A stretch of 64,000 nt of DNA, taken from Neolentinus lepideus HHB14362 ss-1 (taxonomy: Eukaryota; Basidiomycota; Agaricomycetes; Gloeophyllales; Gloeophyllaceae). Of the stretch, positions 1 through 11,739 are shown one piece after another. Under the pieces are notes generated by a model. It worked only from the letters and a program-made list of their open reading frames with translations, made no database searches and was not told the DNA's origin. A program made the position numbers and the translations under genes. Location of the stretch: contig KV425552.1 in the NCBI GenBank assembly GCA_001632425.1, positions 66,899-130,898 of the forward strand, read 5' to 3'. Every line of letters begins with the position of its first letter. The first letter of the stretch is position 1.

Positions 1-456
1 CTGATTATTTCCTTGCATATCTGTGACCAGATATATGCGGTCCTAATCGGTCCGTCAAAGTATAGGATACCGAGAATGAATGATAGCACATTACAAGTCG
101 TTAGGGTCAATTGAAGAACAGCTTCACGAGCCGTCTTCATCATGGCTCTGGATATCTCCCGCCGTCATTATGCCATGCATGCAGCTTTGTTGAGAATGTA
201 TTTCAGAAACTCTTACTTGGAATCTGGTTAGAGCCGAACATACGAAGACACCAAAGAAGAAGCCAAAGTTAGGGATCCGGAAGAAACGCGTCGCGTCCTT
301 TATTGCAACCACGTGATGGAGTGTATGTATCACGTTAGCTCCGCTAGACTCTCTGAATACATGCTTGCTAGTACTATTGCGTTGTGTAGTCTGAGAACAT
401 CTTTCCGCTATATGTCGCCACTACGCTTCTCATCCGTCAATGCTTTCACATCTCGA
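1..456 (+). repeat. Diverged copy of TatD-gene promoter and first-exon region
   Basis: The first ~95 bases are identical to 12205-12299, just after the assembly gap, and the next ~360 bases stay clearly alignable to 12300-12690 with many substitutions and small indels. Shared blocks include the run from CACGAGCC to GGATATCTCC, a TTTCAGAAACTCTTACTTGG block and the short reading frame starting at 361 that gives an IALCSLRT peptide, like the one at 12597. Similarity ends near 456 and no TatD coding sequence follows, so this is a truncated duplicate without the gene body. The perfect identity right at both contig edges suggests the assembler broke at this repeat. Confidence 0.85.
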
Positions 457-1028
457 TCGACTTGGCTCCACTTCAATTCAGTCCCATTATCACTCGATGA
501 CCCGCCTTTGTCCCTTACTAGACTGACTCCTCCCGCGCCGCAGCACTCTTGGTCTGGTGAATCAAACACCGTGCATACAAGTTAGGGCTGCAGGTAAGCG
601 CTCTCCCTCGCAACGACGCTGAAACCACCGCCGTTTCCACAGCTCCCACCATAGTGAGCAACGCGAATGCCTCAGCACCTTGAGAGTACTACCGAGCCAC
701 AGCCGTACCCTCGACTGTCCGGGCTCTTCCTGTCTATTCAGTGTGCTACACTCGATTGTTTGCCAGCACCCTATTCCTCGTCGACACCGCCAGTCGGGCT
801 ACACTCAACCATCTAGTCGCAGCGATCATCGACAAGGTACGACACACGTACGGTGGATCGACGTAGTCGACCACACAACCCCTGACATTTCCCTCACCTC
901 GCACCACTCAATGATCCTCCAGCATCTATGCGCCCCCCAGATCCATTTCATCTACTCCATTCAGCTTCGCCGACATCCACGCACGACATCCTACCATTCC
1001 CACCAACACAAACACCCGCGACGCGACG
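457..1028. other. Gene-free stretch
   Basis: Moderately GC-rich DNA with only short overlapping open frames and no recognisable protein similarity. It may contain further decayed parts of the 5-oxoprolinase relic that follows, but I could not identify any. Confidence 0.4.
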
Positions 1029-1420
1029 ATGTGCCAGCCCATCCGAGCTCTCACCGCCACTGGGACTTGGCACTGCCGTCGCAGCTTTGGAGGGCAGCAC
1101 GCATGTGATATCGCATGCCTGCTGGGCATCAACACTATCCCCGTCCACCGCTACAGCTCCATCCTGTCTGCGTACAGGCTCACACTCGCTGATCAGTACG
1201 TCAAGCAGTTTAAGATGCTTGCTGACGTGCAGTACTACAGCATACGAGCGGTGGGAGCCGTGCTCAACGTTTGACACGTGGCAGAACAGGGCGGCATTTG
1301 CGCGGTAGAGTTCAAGGGAGAGCGGGTGGCGATCGAGTGCATGCTGACGCAGCACTGATGATCATCGAGGAGGAGGGCCTTTGGCATTTAGGAGGGTGGA
1401 CAAGAGCGAGTCTGTGTTCC
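1029..1420 (+). pseudogene. 5-oxoprolinase (hydantoinase A region) relic
   Basis: The open frame at 1029-1274 contains [16 protein letters not shown] followed by [17 protein letters not shown]. This is the family signature of ATP-dependent 5-oxoprolinase near the end of its hydantoinase A half, usually FGGAGGQHA...LGI...HKY(S/A)(S/G)ILSAYG..LAD. Three residues of the glycine-rich part are missing. The frame then ends at a stop. A second, frameshifted piece at about 1340-1375 reads HADAALMIIEEE, resembling the GTDTALMI segment that lies further on in the enzyme. The intact enzyme is about 1,300 residues, so only a small, broken fragment remains and no function is expected. Identification rests on motif recall, not an alignment. 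Confidence 0.6.
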
Positions 1421-3850
1421 TGCTCGACACGACCACGACGGCCGGCAGGAAAGAGCAGAACGCGACAGCCGACCACCTGACGCGATATTGACGCCAGCAC
1501 CACGTTCTCGACGCCGAAGCGGAGTCAACGCAGCCCAGCACCACAATCGTTTTGGACGCGATCAGGATAGCGCGTTGATGCGGCAAATGTCATCCACCCC
1601 GCCAGCGTCTCCATCCGACACTCGTCAATGCGTCCTTGGTAACATTATGCTACGCTACGGAGCTCGGTCCAGCGCGTTCGGCGGTCTCAACCGCAATCGG
1701 GAGTCAACGCTGGCACCGTACCCATCTCCGTATTACTATGTACATAGTCCGAGTATAAATCCAGTGTATTCCTGTTTACAAGTTCAAGTGCATTGAGTGA
1801 AAGCGAGCGGGCGAGTATACACCTAGCTTACCTCCCCTCAACCCGCATAACAGGTCGCAATGGCTGCGTCCAGATGCTAGGTGAGTATCGCGGTGTTTGA
1901 GAGCACAGCGCTGCCTGTGACATGGGTAAGCACTCGAGGTAGATTCAAGGGTAGAAAGTCTATAACCTCAACATCGCCCAGTCGCGACAGCTAAACGCCA
2001 AAAGTTTGTCGGGTAAACGCGCTTCGTGCAAGGACACGCACCGATCCGTACTACACCGATGTCTCACTATTCGCGTTTCCAGCGGAACACTGTCTACAGC
2101 CACACCACGTAGATCTTGGCAGATGTGTCACGATCCACATCCGTGAGCGTAGCGCTCGCGTCCCCTACCAGCCGCAAATATTAACGCTTTATTCACAGCC
2201 AAGGTAGGGTCGAGAAAAAGAATAGCGTGCTTACCGTACAGTCAGTGTCGCTCCCGCTCCACTGAATGCCATTGCACCATCAGCACGGTTGTTACAGCGC
2301 GAACGTACTGCTCTCAATCGAGCTGGCGATCATAAAACCATTTGCATTGCAGCACATAGTGTGTAATACTGGACTTACTGTATCACGAATACGCCGTCAC
2401 ATCCCTAGTCAAATAATTGGGGTGTCATGATCTTGCGAAATTCGGTAAATATAACGTTCACGGTCAATTTCGCACTGCGAACGAAGCTCACCGAGTAATC
2501 ATTTATTGGCATCTAGGGCAAAGGCATCACTACGCACTTTGAAATGTGGACCGGGCGAGAGGCACAACGAACTTGCCTGCAGCTCGTACGTGCGGTCAAC
2601 AATCCTACGACTGCGTTAGTAAAATTATAGTCCAATAGAGTTGAGACCCACAATACCTTGCTAATCTCGCCCGACCTGGTCACATAACAAGCAGTCTATC
2701 TGTCATTCCTCTAGCGGCAGCAAGAAACCAATACAAGACTTACTCCAGCACGACATCGAAACATCACATAGAGGGAAAGTGGTGTGCACTCGCTAGGAGA
2801 CAAAAGGCTGATTAGACGAGTGGAGAAGGTGGGTAATGGAGGAACAGGGCACACACCACCCCCCTTTATACCCTCCGCACTTGAGGGCAAGCCTTCCCTT
2901 CCCCCAATCTTCCACTGCAAAAAACGTCCAAACTCTGAAACACGTTAGCGAGGAGGACCGTGTCGTAATCAGGGTGAGAATCCCGCCGCCACACAGGAAC
3001 GGCGGGGAACTTGGAGTTGCGAGCGCGCGGTTTCGTGATTGAATGACGGCGGATATCCGAGCGATTTGTGCAGGATGGTCTAGAATGGGATGCGAGTGGA
3101 TGGCCCGACTGTACAATGGCTGCTTGGCATGACAAGGACGACGGGCATGTCAACACCATCAGCATACCCTGTAAGCAGACCGTTCAGTCTTCGATTACCT
3201 CCCAGCAACACAATACACCAGACCTTCCAAGGGCTTCGGGAGCAGCCAACTTGTGAATCACCCCATTCCTCTGAGTATTGAGACTCTGCCAACCATGCAG
3301 GAGATCGAACCGAGAACTCTCCTGTCACTCTAGCACAAATTGCGCGCGAGAATGAAGGACAGCCTCAGCCACGTAAACGCACCCTGACGACCGTCCCTCC
3401 AAACACTGGGGACTTGGAAATTTTGTATCCATCAGAGAATCACACCATCGCATTGGAACGGACAGTAATCACCCCAACTCGCTCACTATAGTCGGATTCC
3501 ACCGCTTGACGTACAATTCCACGTCAAGAAACATTTCATTAGACATCTCGGACCCAGGGCCTCACAGGGCAGCACCACGCTGCTGCGCTGAGCGGTCCTG
3601 AATCCGAGATTCGGACGCAACAATCTCCTAGGATGAGAAGACTGATATCAGCCGGATTGAATCTTCCACGCCAGAGACTCACCATCAACGAAGCACGCCC
3701 ACAGCCAACCCTCGATTCTTCAGGGCTGACACATGAAATTTGGTCCGTGATGCACGAATGAATGTGCAGTGTAAGTGCCATGAGTAAGACCTTTCGAAAA
3801 CTTCGAATATTCTGTAGCGACGGCCGCTAGCTTCATTCCTGAATGACAGC
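1421..3850. other. Gene-free stretch
   Basis: No convincing gene. There are only short overlapping frames. Positions 1421-1800 may hold further remnants of the oxoprolinase relic; 1800-3850 shows no domain, splice-consistent reading frame or strong repeat that I can recognise. Confidence 0.4.
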
Positions 3851-3852
3851 GT

Positions 3853-4332
3853 ATTTCCGTGAGACATCATTCCTGAGCGATTTAGCATCGAAACGTACCG
3901 GAGAATCCATGACACATCTCACCAATCAAATATTTACGCAATGTTGGACTGCCGCTTGAGCCGTGCACATTCAGCCATTCCTCGCACACGACGCTCCTCA
4001 GCACTCAGCGCCCAAGTATCGTGTCAACATCTCTCGTCGCAAATTGCTGGCCTCACCAAATACTAACTTCATTGAATCCGTACATCCAAGACCATCCGAC
4101 GCCGAGTGGGGGGGCATCCGGCCTCGCTGACACCATGACCATCACCATATTTCCGTGAAACAAAATACCTGCGCAATATTAGCATCGAAACATGTCGGAG
4201 AATCTGTAACTCACCCATCAATTTTTGACCCAAATTCCAACTGCCGTTCGATCGCGAACAGCTGTCATTCTCGCCCTGACACAATCCCCGTCCTCACCAT
4301 TCAACGATGGCCCCACATTCTCTCGTCGTGCA
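3853..4332. repeat. Two diverged direct-repeat units of about 180 bp
   Basis: Unit one (about 3853-4037) and unit two (about 4149-4332) share, in order, TTTCCGTGA, TAGCATCGAAAC, GGAGAATC, a CTGCCG block, a CATTC/CTCGC block and a final CTCTCGTCG. Spacing between these words is conserved, with substitutions and small indels elsewhere. The units are about 296 bp apart. No coding sense is apparent; they look like an old tandem or nearby duplication. Confidence 0.6.
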
Positions 4333-5407
4333 TAGTCTACCCGTCGGTTTCACCAAAGATCGAGTCCGATTCTCGACGAGCTTACCATGCTTCAAACAAC
4401 ATTCCATGTATTACCGAACAGACTATGTAGTAGTTTAGTTTTCAATACCCCATCCAATCTTCAGCATGAAAAGAATAACGTACGGAAACCCGCCCAAATG
4501 ACATCGCCTCTTCCAACATGAGCGCTATCTCAGCCTATTCACAATTGACGGCGAACGAGACCCTTGGAAACGGTTAACGCGAAATAAACGGGCTGCGTAC
4601 GTACCTGGATCCGCCTGTGACTCATGTCCACGATCGGATGGCTTCACGCCCGGCATGGCGCTATTTCCACATCACCGCCTACTAGACTCCCAGTCGTCCT
4701 GCGGGACAACTGGTCTCACCAGTCCGAACCTGGCTTGACGTCGCAGACCCGGCTGGACACGACCGCGCAGCGTAGCGATACGGTCGTGACGATTCGATGT
4801 TGGACGATCCGAATGCTAAAGTATGATGTCAGTATGTCCGAGTACTGTCCGAGTGCGTGAAACCAAGCTCGGTGAGCATCTAGCGCCTGCACGCACTAGG
4901 ACTTCAAAATGAACTGCAGCTATAACCGCTGTATCTTTCGACACAATTTGAAGTTTCAAAGCCGTGGCAACACACAACGTATACATTATAAACAGTAGAA
5001 TGGGTGTATTTGTACGAAAAGCGCTCTGAAATTACGATTAAAGTGCTTACCGTGCAACAGTCCATTCTCTTCCCTTGAATCCATATTATCCGAATGCCGT
5101 CTTGCATTACTCGCAACCCCATCAATGTCAATACTCATTAACTATTCACAGCTAACTTCTGTCCTTCAGATGCTAAGGCCAGTACTACACGATCCGGGAG
5201 CAGGCAAGAGGACTTTGAGTCAAATTCTTTGAGACGGCGTTGGGTGTCGAGTAGGAATGAGGCTGTCAGAGTCCAAGGCGACATGGCAGGCTCATATACT
5301 CCAGGAATAATTAGCATATAGACGTGATTACCAAGGAACAATGGCGAGATCTGAGTCGGAAGTTATTCCACGCGCTCAGTAGCATGAACCGCAACTCGAA
5401 CGACGAG

Positions 5408-5446
5408 ATGGCTATTCATTCTGATCTCATCAGAATGAATAGCCAT
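5408..5446. repeat. Perfect palindrome, 18-bp arms, 3-nt loop
   Basis: ATGGCTATTCATTCTGAT (5408-5425) is followed by CTC and then its exact reverse complement (5429-5446). A transcript would form a very stable hairpin. Confidence 0.95.
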
Positions 5447-5693
5447 ATCTAAGTATAAGTAGTCAAATTTGAGTGCTGCGTGAGACCGACGCGGGTGAAC
5501 ATGCTGAGGACCAGAATGTGGAGGAAAGCAAGACGCGAGTTGCAGATCATTTGGATCAAAGTGTTTGCTGCAGATTCTGGCCGGGACGATCGTGCCGGCG
5601 CATCCGACCATCGTTTGTCGATCAATCTGCTCATACCACATTCTTGCAAACACACTCTCGATACACTCGTATGGTCCCACCAATGCGGACACC

Positions 5694-5721
5694 TTCAAGG
5701 GATATTCTAGTATCCCTTGAA
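5694..5721. repeat. Perfect palindrome, 11-bp arms, 6-nt loop
   Basis: TTCAAGGGATA (5694-5704), loop TTCTAG, then TATCCCTTGAA (5711-5721). An imperfect third inverted pair, GATTTCAGTGTG ... CACGCTGAAATC, follows at about 5757-5790. Confidence 0.9.
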
Positions 5722-5821
5722 AGTGTTCACGTTGGCTGTATCGCACCCGTCATTGCGATTTCAGTGTGTTGGGCACGAGCACGCTGAAATCGTGATCTTT
5801 TGAGTAATCGGGAAAGCAAGC

Positions 5822-6594
5822 GACTACTTACTTCTTCAGCTCATTGCTGTATTCCGTGAATTGTAAGTCTGATCCTGATATACTACATTTATCAGTCTGT
5901 TCACCACTTGAGTTTCATCTCAGAATATCAATTCATGGTGAAAATAAAGGCAACTGAGGTCTAGTATGGAATATGGACCTACTTACCAAGCCTGTAGTAG
6001 ATAGTTTTGGCTTTTCCTTGCATTTCCACGAGATTCCGACCACAGCATAAGTTGAGGCAAGCAAGGGGTTCACTCAAATGACAATCAGAACATCTAACAT
6101 AGTGCAATTGAGGTGTCGGAAATTGTAGCTTAGACCTTACTCGGCTTGAAACAACATCTTAGACTTAGTTCACCTTAGTCAGTAGTCTCACAGCCAGTCC
6201 CATAGTCCTTCATGGACCTCACTAGAGACTGGGGACATGGTCTGGTTGTAGTTGGACAGCCCAGGCTGATCCCCGAGTCTAGATCTGAGATGAAGGGGCC
6301 CTGAGTCCTGACAAAATATCCGACTCTCTGGCCTGGAGTCAAGAGATGGATTAGACATACCTCCTAGCCTTGACCTAATAATGAACTTCATTGGCCTTTC
6401 CAGCCAATACCTATATTAATGGGAGCAGTTATGATTAGTAGAGGACACTGGCCTAAAGCCATAACTCTTGAGCATAGACTGCATTCAGTCACTCACCTCC
6501 AAATAAGGAAGTATTGTAATGTGGCAGGGAAGTCCAATAAATTGCATCAATGCCGCTCGACTGTCAAGCTAACACTGGCAGCATTGATGTGACT
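5822..6594. other. Gene-free, AT-richer stretch
   Basis: No gene recognised. A block at about 6508-6538 (TTGTAATGTGGCAGGGAAGTCC) resembles the end of the small inverted-repeat element at 38645-38672, so a fragment of that family may be present. Confidence 0.35.
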
Positions 6595-6693
6595 TGCGCA
6601 GTTCGGAAGGGTCCGCTCACCCTGGGACCCAATCTCGGTAGCCCGACGGCTTCCAGGATTTGGCCCTGAGTGAGCGGGCCCTTCCGAAACGCA
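6595..6693. repeat. Imperfect inverted repeat with ~32-bp arms
   Basis: Left arm 6595-6626 (contains TTCGGAAGGGTCCGCTCAC) pairs with right arm 6662-6693 (contains GTGAGCGGGCCCTTCCGAAA), with about 36 bases between. The arms are GC-rich in contrast to the flanks. A smaller inverted pair, CATCAATGCCG ... CAGCATTGATG, lies just upstream at about 6545-6590. Confidence 0.75.
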
Positions 6694-6699
6694 GGGACA

Positions 6700-7370
6700 A
6701 AGTGAATATATAAGCTCACCTGTAAGTGGAGGCATTCCCCTGCCCGTCTTTATGCCAGTATGAATCTATGCTGGTATGGCTCACCGCCAACTCTCTTCCC
6801 CGTCCCTCCCATCCATCGTTGCATGGTTGAGCTCTAATCTGGGGCAGCCATTGCCTACTGTTATTCAATGACCAGTGTCTGGGCACAAATCTGTTCGCAC
6901 CGGCACAGCAAGGTATTTTTTATTCCATTCTGCAGCTTAAATGCATGCTTACCATTTTGCTTTAATAGTGTTGTTGCAACTGAGTATGCTGTGCGAGAGG
7001 AGCGCAAAGATCAAGACAAGATGTTGCGAGATCAAGAGGTGGGGGTGGCTGTGCACTGCACATGGCCATCGATCTGGTGTGTTTTTCAAAGTCTTCTGAT
7101 TGACGCGTCTTGTCGCTGACCTTCACTTCATTCCAGTTGCCTGCCGACACACCTCTTACCTGGAACACTAACTCCCGCAACCCAATGAGTCCAAAATAGT
7201 TCCACCTTGCCAGCGCACTAGTCGATTACACTATGGATCGCTGTCTGGTATTGCACCCCATTAGTGGTGCTTTTTGTGCTTGCTCTTCGAGTTCATGCTA
7301 CTGGGCAAAGATACAACATATTGTCATCTGCGCAGCAGCCTCTCCATGCCTCTGATTCCTAAATCCGCCC
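6700..7370. other. Gene-free stretch
   Basis: Only short frames without recognisable domains. Nothing else was seen. Confidence 0.35.
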
Positions 7371-7378
7371 TCGACAAT

Positions 7379-9092
7379 GACACAACAAATTGCTGTCCGG
7401 CGTTCGGGCGATCGACGTTGCCACGACACTGGCTCTTCCAGTTGGTACTGTCGATTTGCTGCCCCCAATCCAAAAATCGTGACGAGTAACCAAAACTCTG
7501 TCCTCCGCCTTTGAGCACACTTCAAAATGTGCTGCCTACAGTCTCCTTGTTTTTTCAGACACGCTGCTGGACAAAAGCATGCCAGAACACCGTAGTCCGT
7601 CGGTGACCTTGCTCTATGTTCCCTCTTGAGTCTCGACAATGACACGACAGATCACTGTCTGGCGAGCCGCGTGTCACCAACTCACCTCTCAACAAAGACA
7701 CAACAGATCGCTGTCCGGCGATCAGGTCACTGAGGCACCCCTGGCGTCGTGGTTCATTGATCTCTTGCTATGTCGAGCTCGCCACTGTTTCTCCACGGAT
7801 GGCAAGATCACGGGAACTGTATAGATCGTGATCCCACAAGCGAGGTCTTGGACTATCCAGCACACTCGGGAATGTTATTTACCTCAGGAATACATTGACG
7901 ATGTGTAGTTCACCCCCGTCTTCCCTGACATCGCCAGTGTCTACTACATGCAAGATGCAACAGATTGAATTCCCGCCACCAACCTCTCCGCCACCTTTCA
8001 TCTTCAAGATGGATGAAGAATCGGTGAAGCAAGTGATGATTTGCATGTGACATGAGCAGGGTGGTAAGCTGTCTCCCATCGTCATTTGCCTTCCTCATTG
8101 GCTCTGATTGCGATGACTATACAGATTGCAGTCCCGCGAGTGGGGTTGAACACTCTCGGGAGTGTCAAGCACGCATCTAAGACATGGAATTCAGTTCCAT
8201 CTCCCCGACATCACCGACGACTACAGTGTGAAGACACAACAGACAGACAGACGGAATTCAATTTCCTGTGATTGAACTGTCCACCGCCTTGCGCCATCGA
8301 CATGAATGATGGAATTCTCGGAGACGACGTGGCACTCGGGTAAGCTGAGACCTATCATTATCTGCTTTGTTCATTGACCCTGATCACAACGACTATACAG
8401 ATCGTCATCCCGTGAGCTGAGCCATCGACAATATGCAAGGTGATCTACCGAAGTATGGATCTAAGATATTGAGGTCACTCCCGTCGCCATTTCCCCTGCT
8501 GTCAACATGCTCAAGATGGCGAAGACATGACAGAATGCCGTCCCGTGAGCGGGGTACCGAGGCACATGTTGGCTAGTAGCTACTAGTCTCTCGTCTGCTC
8601 AGGCACACCTCTAGACAGACACAACAGATCGCCGTCTGGAGAACAGCACTTCAGTGTCCTTGCTCTGGGTTATTTCTCATATGACAGATCGCCATCCGGC
8701 GTTCTGGTCATCGTTGATGCAACCGCAATGTCTTGGGTTGCTGAACTCTGGCCATGTCGTGCTCGCTGCCTGTCCTGCGAGGATCACAAGATGATGATGA
8801 CTATATAAATCATCGACCGGCGAGTGGGGTCTTGGACTGTTGAGCAAACTATCTACTTGCAGTCCACATCTACAGCATTGGCTTCAGTTCTGTCATTGCT
8901 ATCTCCCCTTCGGTCACCAACGTCTGCAGCACTGGAGAGCACAAAGACACGACAGAACGATTTCCGGCGACTGACCTCTCGGCCGCCTCTACTCGCTGAT
9001 GTACACACTCCCGTCATCATAGTCCCCCCTTCTGCCACTGACATCTGCAGTACCGGAGAGTGCGAAGACACGACAGATCGGCTTCTGTCGAT
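7379..9092 (+). repeat. Degenerate repeat array (GACACRACAGATCGCCGTCCGGCG-like core)
   Basis: A core close to GACACAACAGATCGC followed by CGTCCGGCG recurs on the plus strand. Good copies start near 7379, 7641, 7697, 8617, 8681, 8945 and 9066. More diverged copies lie near 7955, 8233 and 8522. A sister form, GACTATACAGATYGTCATCCCGYGAGTGG, starts near 7816, 8113, 8391 and 8798. Between cores, short phrases such as CACTCGGG, TCTTGGACT and CTCCCGTC...CCTGACATC also recur, so the array seems built from larger units of roughly 150-300 bp that have drifted and recombined. Stops occur in all frames, so I do not think it is coding. Confidence 0.7.
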
Positions 9093-9514
9093 CAACCTCT
9101 CTGCAGTCTTTACTTGTTGATGCGACTAAAGGGACCCTCCAGGCAGCCTCCGAATCTGCAACGCGGGCAGCACAGTACTTTTCTCGGTCGTCGACATGAA
9201 CTATGTCCATGTGGCACGATGGATCGAGGTGTTCTCGTCGTGATTTCCTCGTTACAAAATCACGCTCTCAGACATCAAGCTTCTCATCAAGTCTATGGGA
9301 TGCACTCAACGCATTCCACACTCGTCACCCGGGAGACATGCTCGAGGCCATGCCCGTGCTCCCCAAGATGGCCTCGAGTGGTGGCTCACATATGAGGAGA
9401 AGACGAGACGGGTGCCAGTGACTGCCCTCAAAAGGCAGTATCGACTATGCAACTGGCAATTGTGATGTTGGGCACACGGCCTTGAAGGCAAGCATGGAGT
9501 CTTGAGCCATGCTA

Positions 9515-9763
9515 TTAGTGAGTTATTCTCTTGTGCGCTGTCCTATCGGGCCAGAAGCTGACTCATTTCTAGCACAATTTCATGCGTTCAAGTTCTGACC
9601 GGCCACGACTTTCGACAATATAATGGAGTACAGAGTCGGGCTGTCAGTGAGTTCATGCTCTTCAGCGCTGTCTTGTTGGGCCAGAAACTGACTCGTTGCT
9701 TTCTCTAGCACGATTTCATTCGGTTTCTGTTCAACTTCTTGTCCGGCCACGACTTTCGACAAC
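9515..9763. repeat. Tandem duplication of a ~120-bp unit
   Basis: Unit one (9515-9619) and unit two (9644-9763) share TTAGTGAGTT/TCAGTGAGTT, GCGCTGTC, GGGCCAGAA, CTGACTC, TCTAGCAC and an identical end CCGGCCACGACTTTCGACAA. The second unit is a few bases longer. Confidence 0.8.
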
Positions 9764-9867
9764 TCCCGCTTCATTGCTGTGAGCGCAAGAGCACCGAAGA
9801 GTGAGTATCTCACCGGTTTGCTGACCTCGAAACCGAACTGACTTGTCTTCCTAAAGCTCTCGCGACG

Positions 9868-11084
9868 TCAATTTCTCGTTATCAAACAGTTTATCAAGTC
9901 CCATAGTATACAGAGTTGTAGTAGATAGATTCGCGAGCGAGAACAGGCTTTAGGGCCGGTTCTCGCTCTGAAATGAAAAGAGGAAGATGCGTGGAGAACC
10001 TTACTCGAGGCGCCCGTCGATTTCACCGTGGGAAATAAAACTTGCACGTACGAGCAGAACCTCCCCGTCCAAGTCACAACAAGATATAAAGAATCACTCA
10101 CCTTGACAATGAGTCGCCGACTTTGCTCGCCAGACGGTCGAGTGTCAGCAGCAAATGATACACGGGAAACCCGCTCGCCAAATGTACTCGTACGCACACC
10201 CGAGCGAAGCTGGCTCATCTGCGGCTGACCATCCTCGTCCAGCGATACGTTCTCCTGACTGTACAACCCCTTCGACCCAACACCCGCCTGACCCCCGCCC
10301 AACGAGTACGTCGATGCCCGGTTGACCGCGATGCTGTTCCTGATCGCCGCCGACGCGCCTGCAGCCGAAATAGACTTCCAGTCGGTGGAGATCGTCGACA
10401 TGCGCTTGTCGACGGCCTCACTCCACCGCTTGCGCTTCTCCTTGCCGCGCTCCCGGGTAAATTTGATGTACGCGGCGACGCAGAGCGCAACGACGAGGAG
10501 GGGGAAGATAACGGCCGCAGCAATGCCGCCCTTCGACGGGCCCTTCTTCGGCCTCGCGAAGTTGTTCACCTCCTCAGCGGTAGCGTCGACCGTGGACGTG
10601 TCGGCGTCGGCCGGTGTCGATCCATCAGACGGCTTAGTGTACGTCGCGGTGAAGATCGGTCCGGCGGGCATGGACGCAAGGAACGCCGGTTGGCCTGAGT
10701 TGACGATCGCGAGCTGCAGCGTGACAGAGCTAGTCGCGTTCCACCATTTCGGCTTGAAGCTCGCCTCGTAGTTGCCATTCATAAAGTTCACGTTCTCCCA
10801 GACGTGCAGCAGGGACTGCGATGACCCGGGCGCGTACAGGTATATGTCGACCGCGGTGCTGTTCAAGCAGGACGAGTCCCACGTCATATTATACTTGTCG
10901 TTGCTCGAGACATCAATAGTCTGTCCCGCGGTGGGGGATGTGTAGAAGCCGCCGTCCGTGCATGCTAACGAGGGTTCGGTATAGAAAGATAACCAAAGGT
11001 GGCGCACTCACTACTTCTTTTCTGCTGTTGGCGCTTGTTGTGAAAGCCGGTATGGCTGACCTTGATGTGCGTGAAACCAGTCAT
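9868..11084 (-). CDS. Single-pass membrane protein with beta-rich extracellular domain
   Basis: The exon from 10964 downward encodes an N-terminal region rich in Trp, Asn, Ser and Thr (TIDVSSNDKYNMTWDSSC, several N-x-S/T sites). It is followed by a Ser/Thr/Asp stretch, a small basic patch (RPKKGPSKGG), one hydrophobic segment (IAAAVIFPLLVVALCVAAYI) and a basic cytoplasmic tail containing RMSTISTDWKSISAAG. The layout and the N-terminal domain resemble fungal cell-wall or sensor-type proteins with a Kre9/KNH-like or Ig-like outer domain; the ligand is unknown. I place the start at 11084, in a short first exon joined by a 47-bp intron (11011-10965) that keeps frame. This exon does not look like a signal peptide. 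The last ~75 residues may be read-through past a donor (GTGAGT near 10115), so the true C-terminus is uncertain. Confidence 0.65.
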
Positions 11085-11739
11085 ACTTGTGAAGTGATTT
11101 TTGCCTGAGGATACAAAGAGTGTGGATAGAAAGGAATGTGGCCGCAGCGACGTGCGGTTGGGCGGAAAAGGAGGAGAAAACGGGGGAGGTCGGGCAGACG
11201 ATGGGGGCGGTAAGAGGGCAAACGACGGCGACGACCAAATTCAGCCAATCAACAACGGCGCCGGCGATCATCTCGGCATCTTGACATCTAATCATTTCGT
11301 TGCTCGGCATTCTCGGGCACTTCTACGTTGCGTCGTGCTCTCCCACTGCAATTCCTGGTGCATGTATTCGAATTTCGCTCTTGAAGAAAGTTGGACAAGC
11401 GGGATATCACGGAAATTTCCGAGAGTGCACGTGAGTCACGGTGAACTGAAGATTTGAGCGCAAGAGGGACAGCGGTCGGTCGACGACGCAGAGCGCTAAA
11501 TGGTGTCAAAGGACTGATATTTTGATTATCCGTGGAGTGCCACAGAGGAAGTCGACGGACCTTGGCACCACGGGCTGGATGGGTCAGTCCAGTAGCCAAC
11601 CTTGCCAACATTCGCAGGCATCATTTCGACCAATCTTGAACTGCCTACTGGCAAGAAAGGAGGCGCATATAATGACAGTTGCCATTCTGCGGTGCAGAGG
11701 GACGTGTGTACCAGTGACTCCAGTAACTTGTGAAGACTT
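11085..11739. other. Upstream region of the membrane-protein gene, no gene seen
   Basis: Contains short frames only. It ends at the assembly gap, so a gene lying mainly inside the gap cannot be excluded. Confidence 0.4.

Larger units (their letters stand above)
5138..5746 (-). pseudogene. Possible relic of a DUF6534-like membrane protein
   Basis: Minus-strand frames contain two pieces that recall the C-terminal half of fungal multi-pass DUF6534 proteins. The first is ANTLIQMICNSRLAF followed by a hydrophobic run (about 5470-5560), like the usual TDTLINKLI segment. The second is TASFLLDTQRRLKEFDS (about 5220-5270), like the usual NSFLATLNARRSL end. They lie in different frames, with perfect hairpins between them, and no complete gene can be assembled. 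Recognition is from memory of the family and is weak; it may be chance. Confidence 0.3.

Noticed and set aside
7298..7645. 115-residue minus-strand frame within the repeat array.
   Set aside because: It lies over repeat cores and has no domain; the open frame is likely due to the repeat composition.
10215..10778. Arg/Ser-rich frames overlapping the membrane-protein gene.
   Set aside because: Shadow frames of the real minus-strand exon in GC-rich codons.
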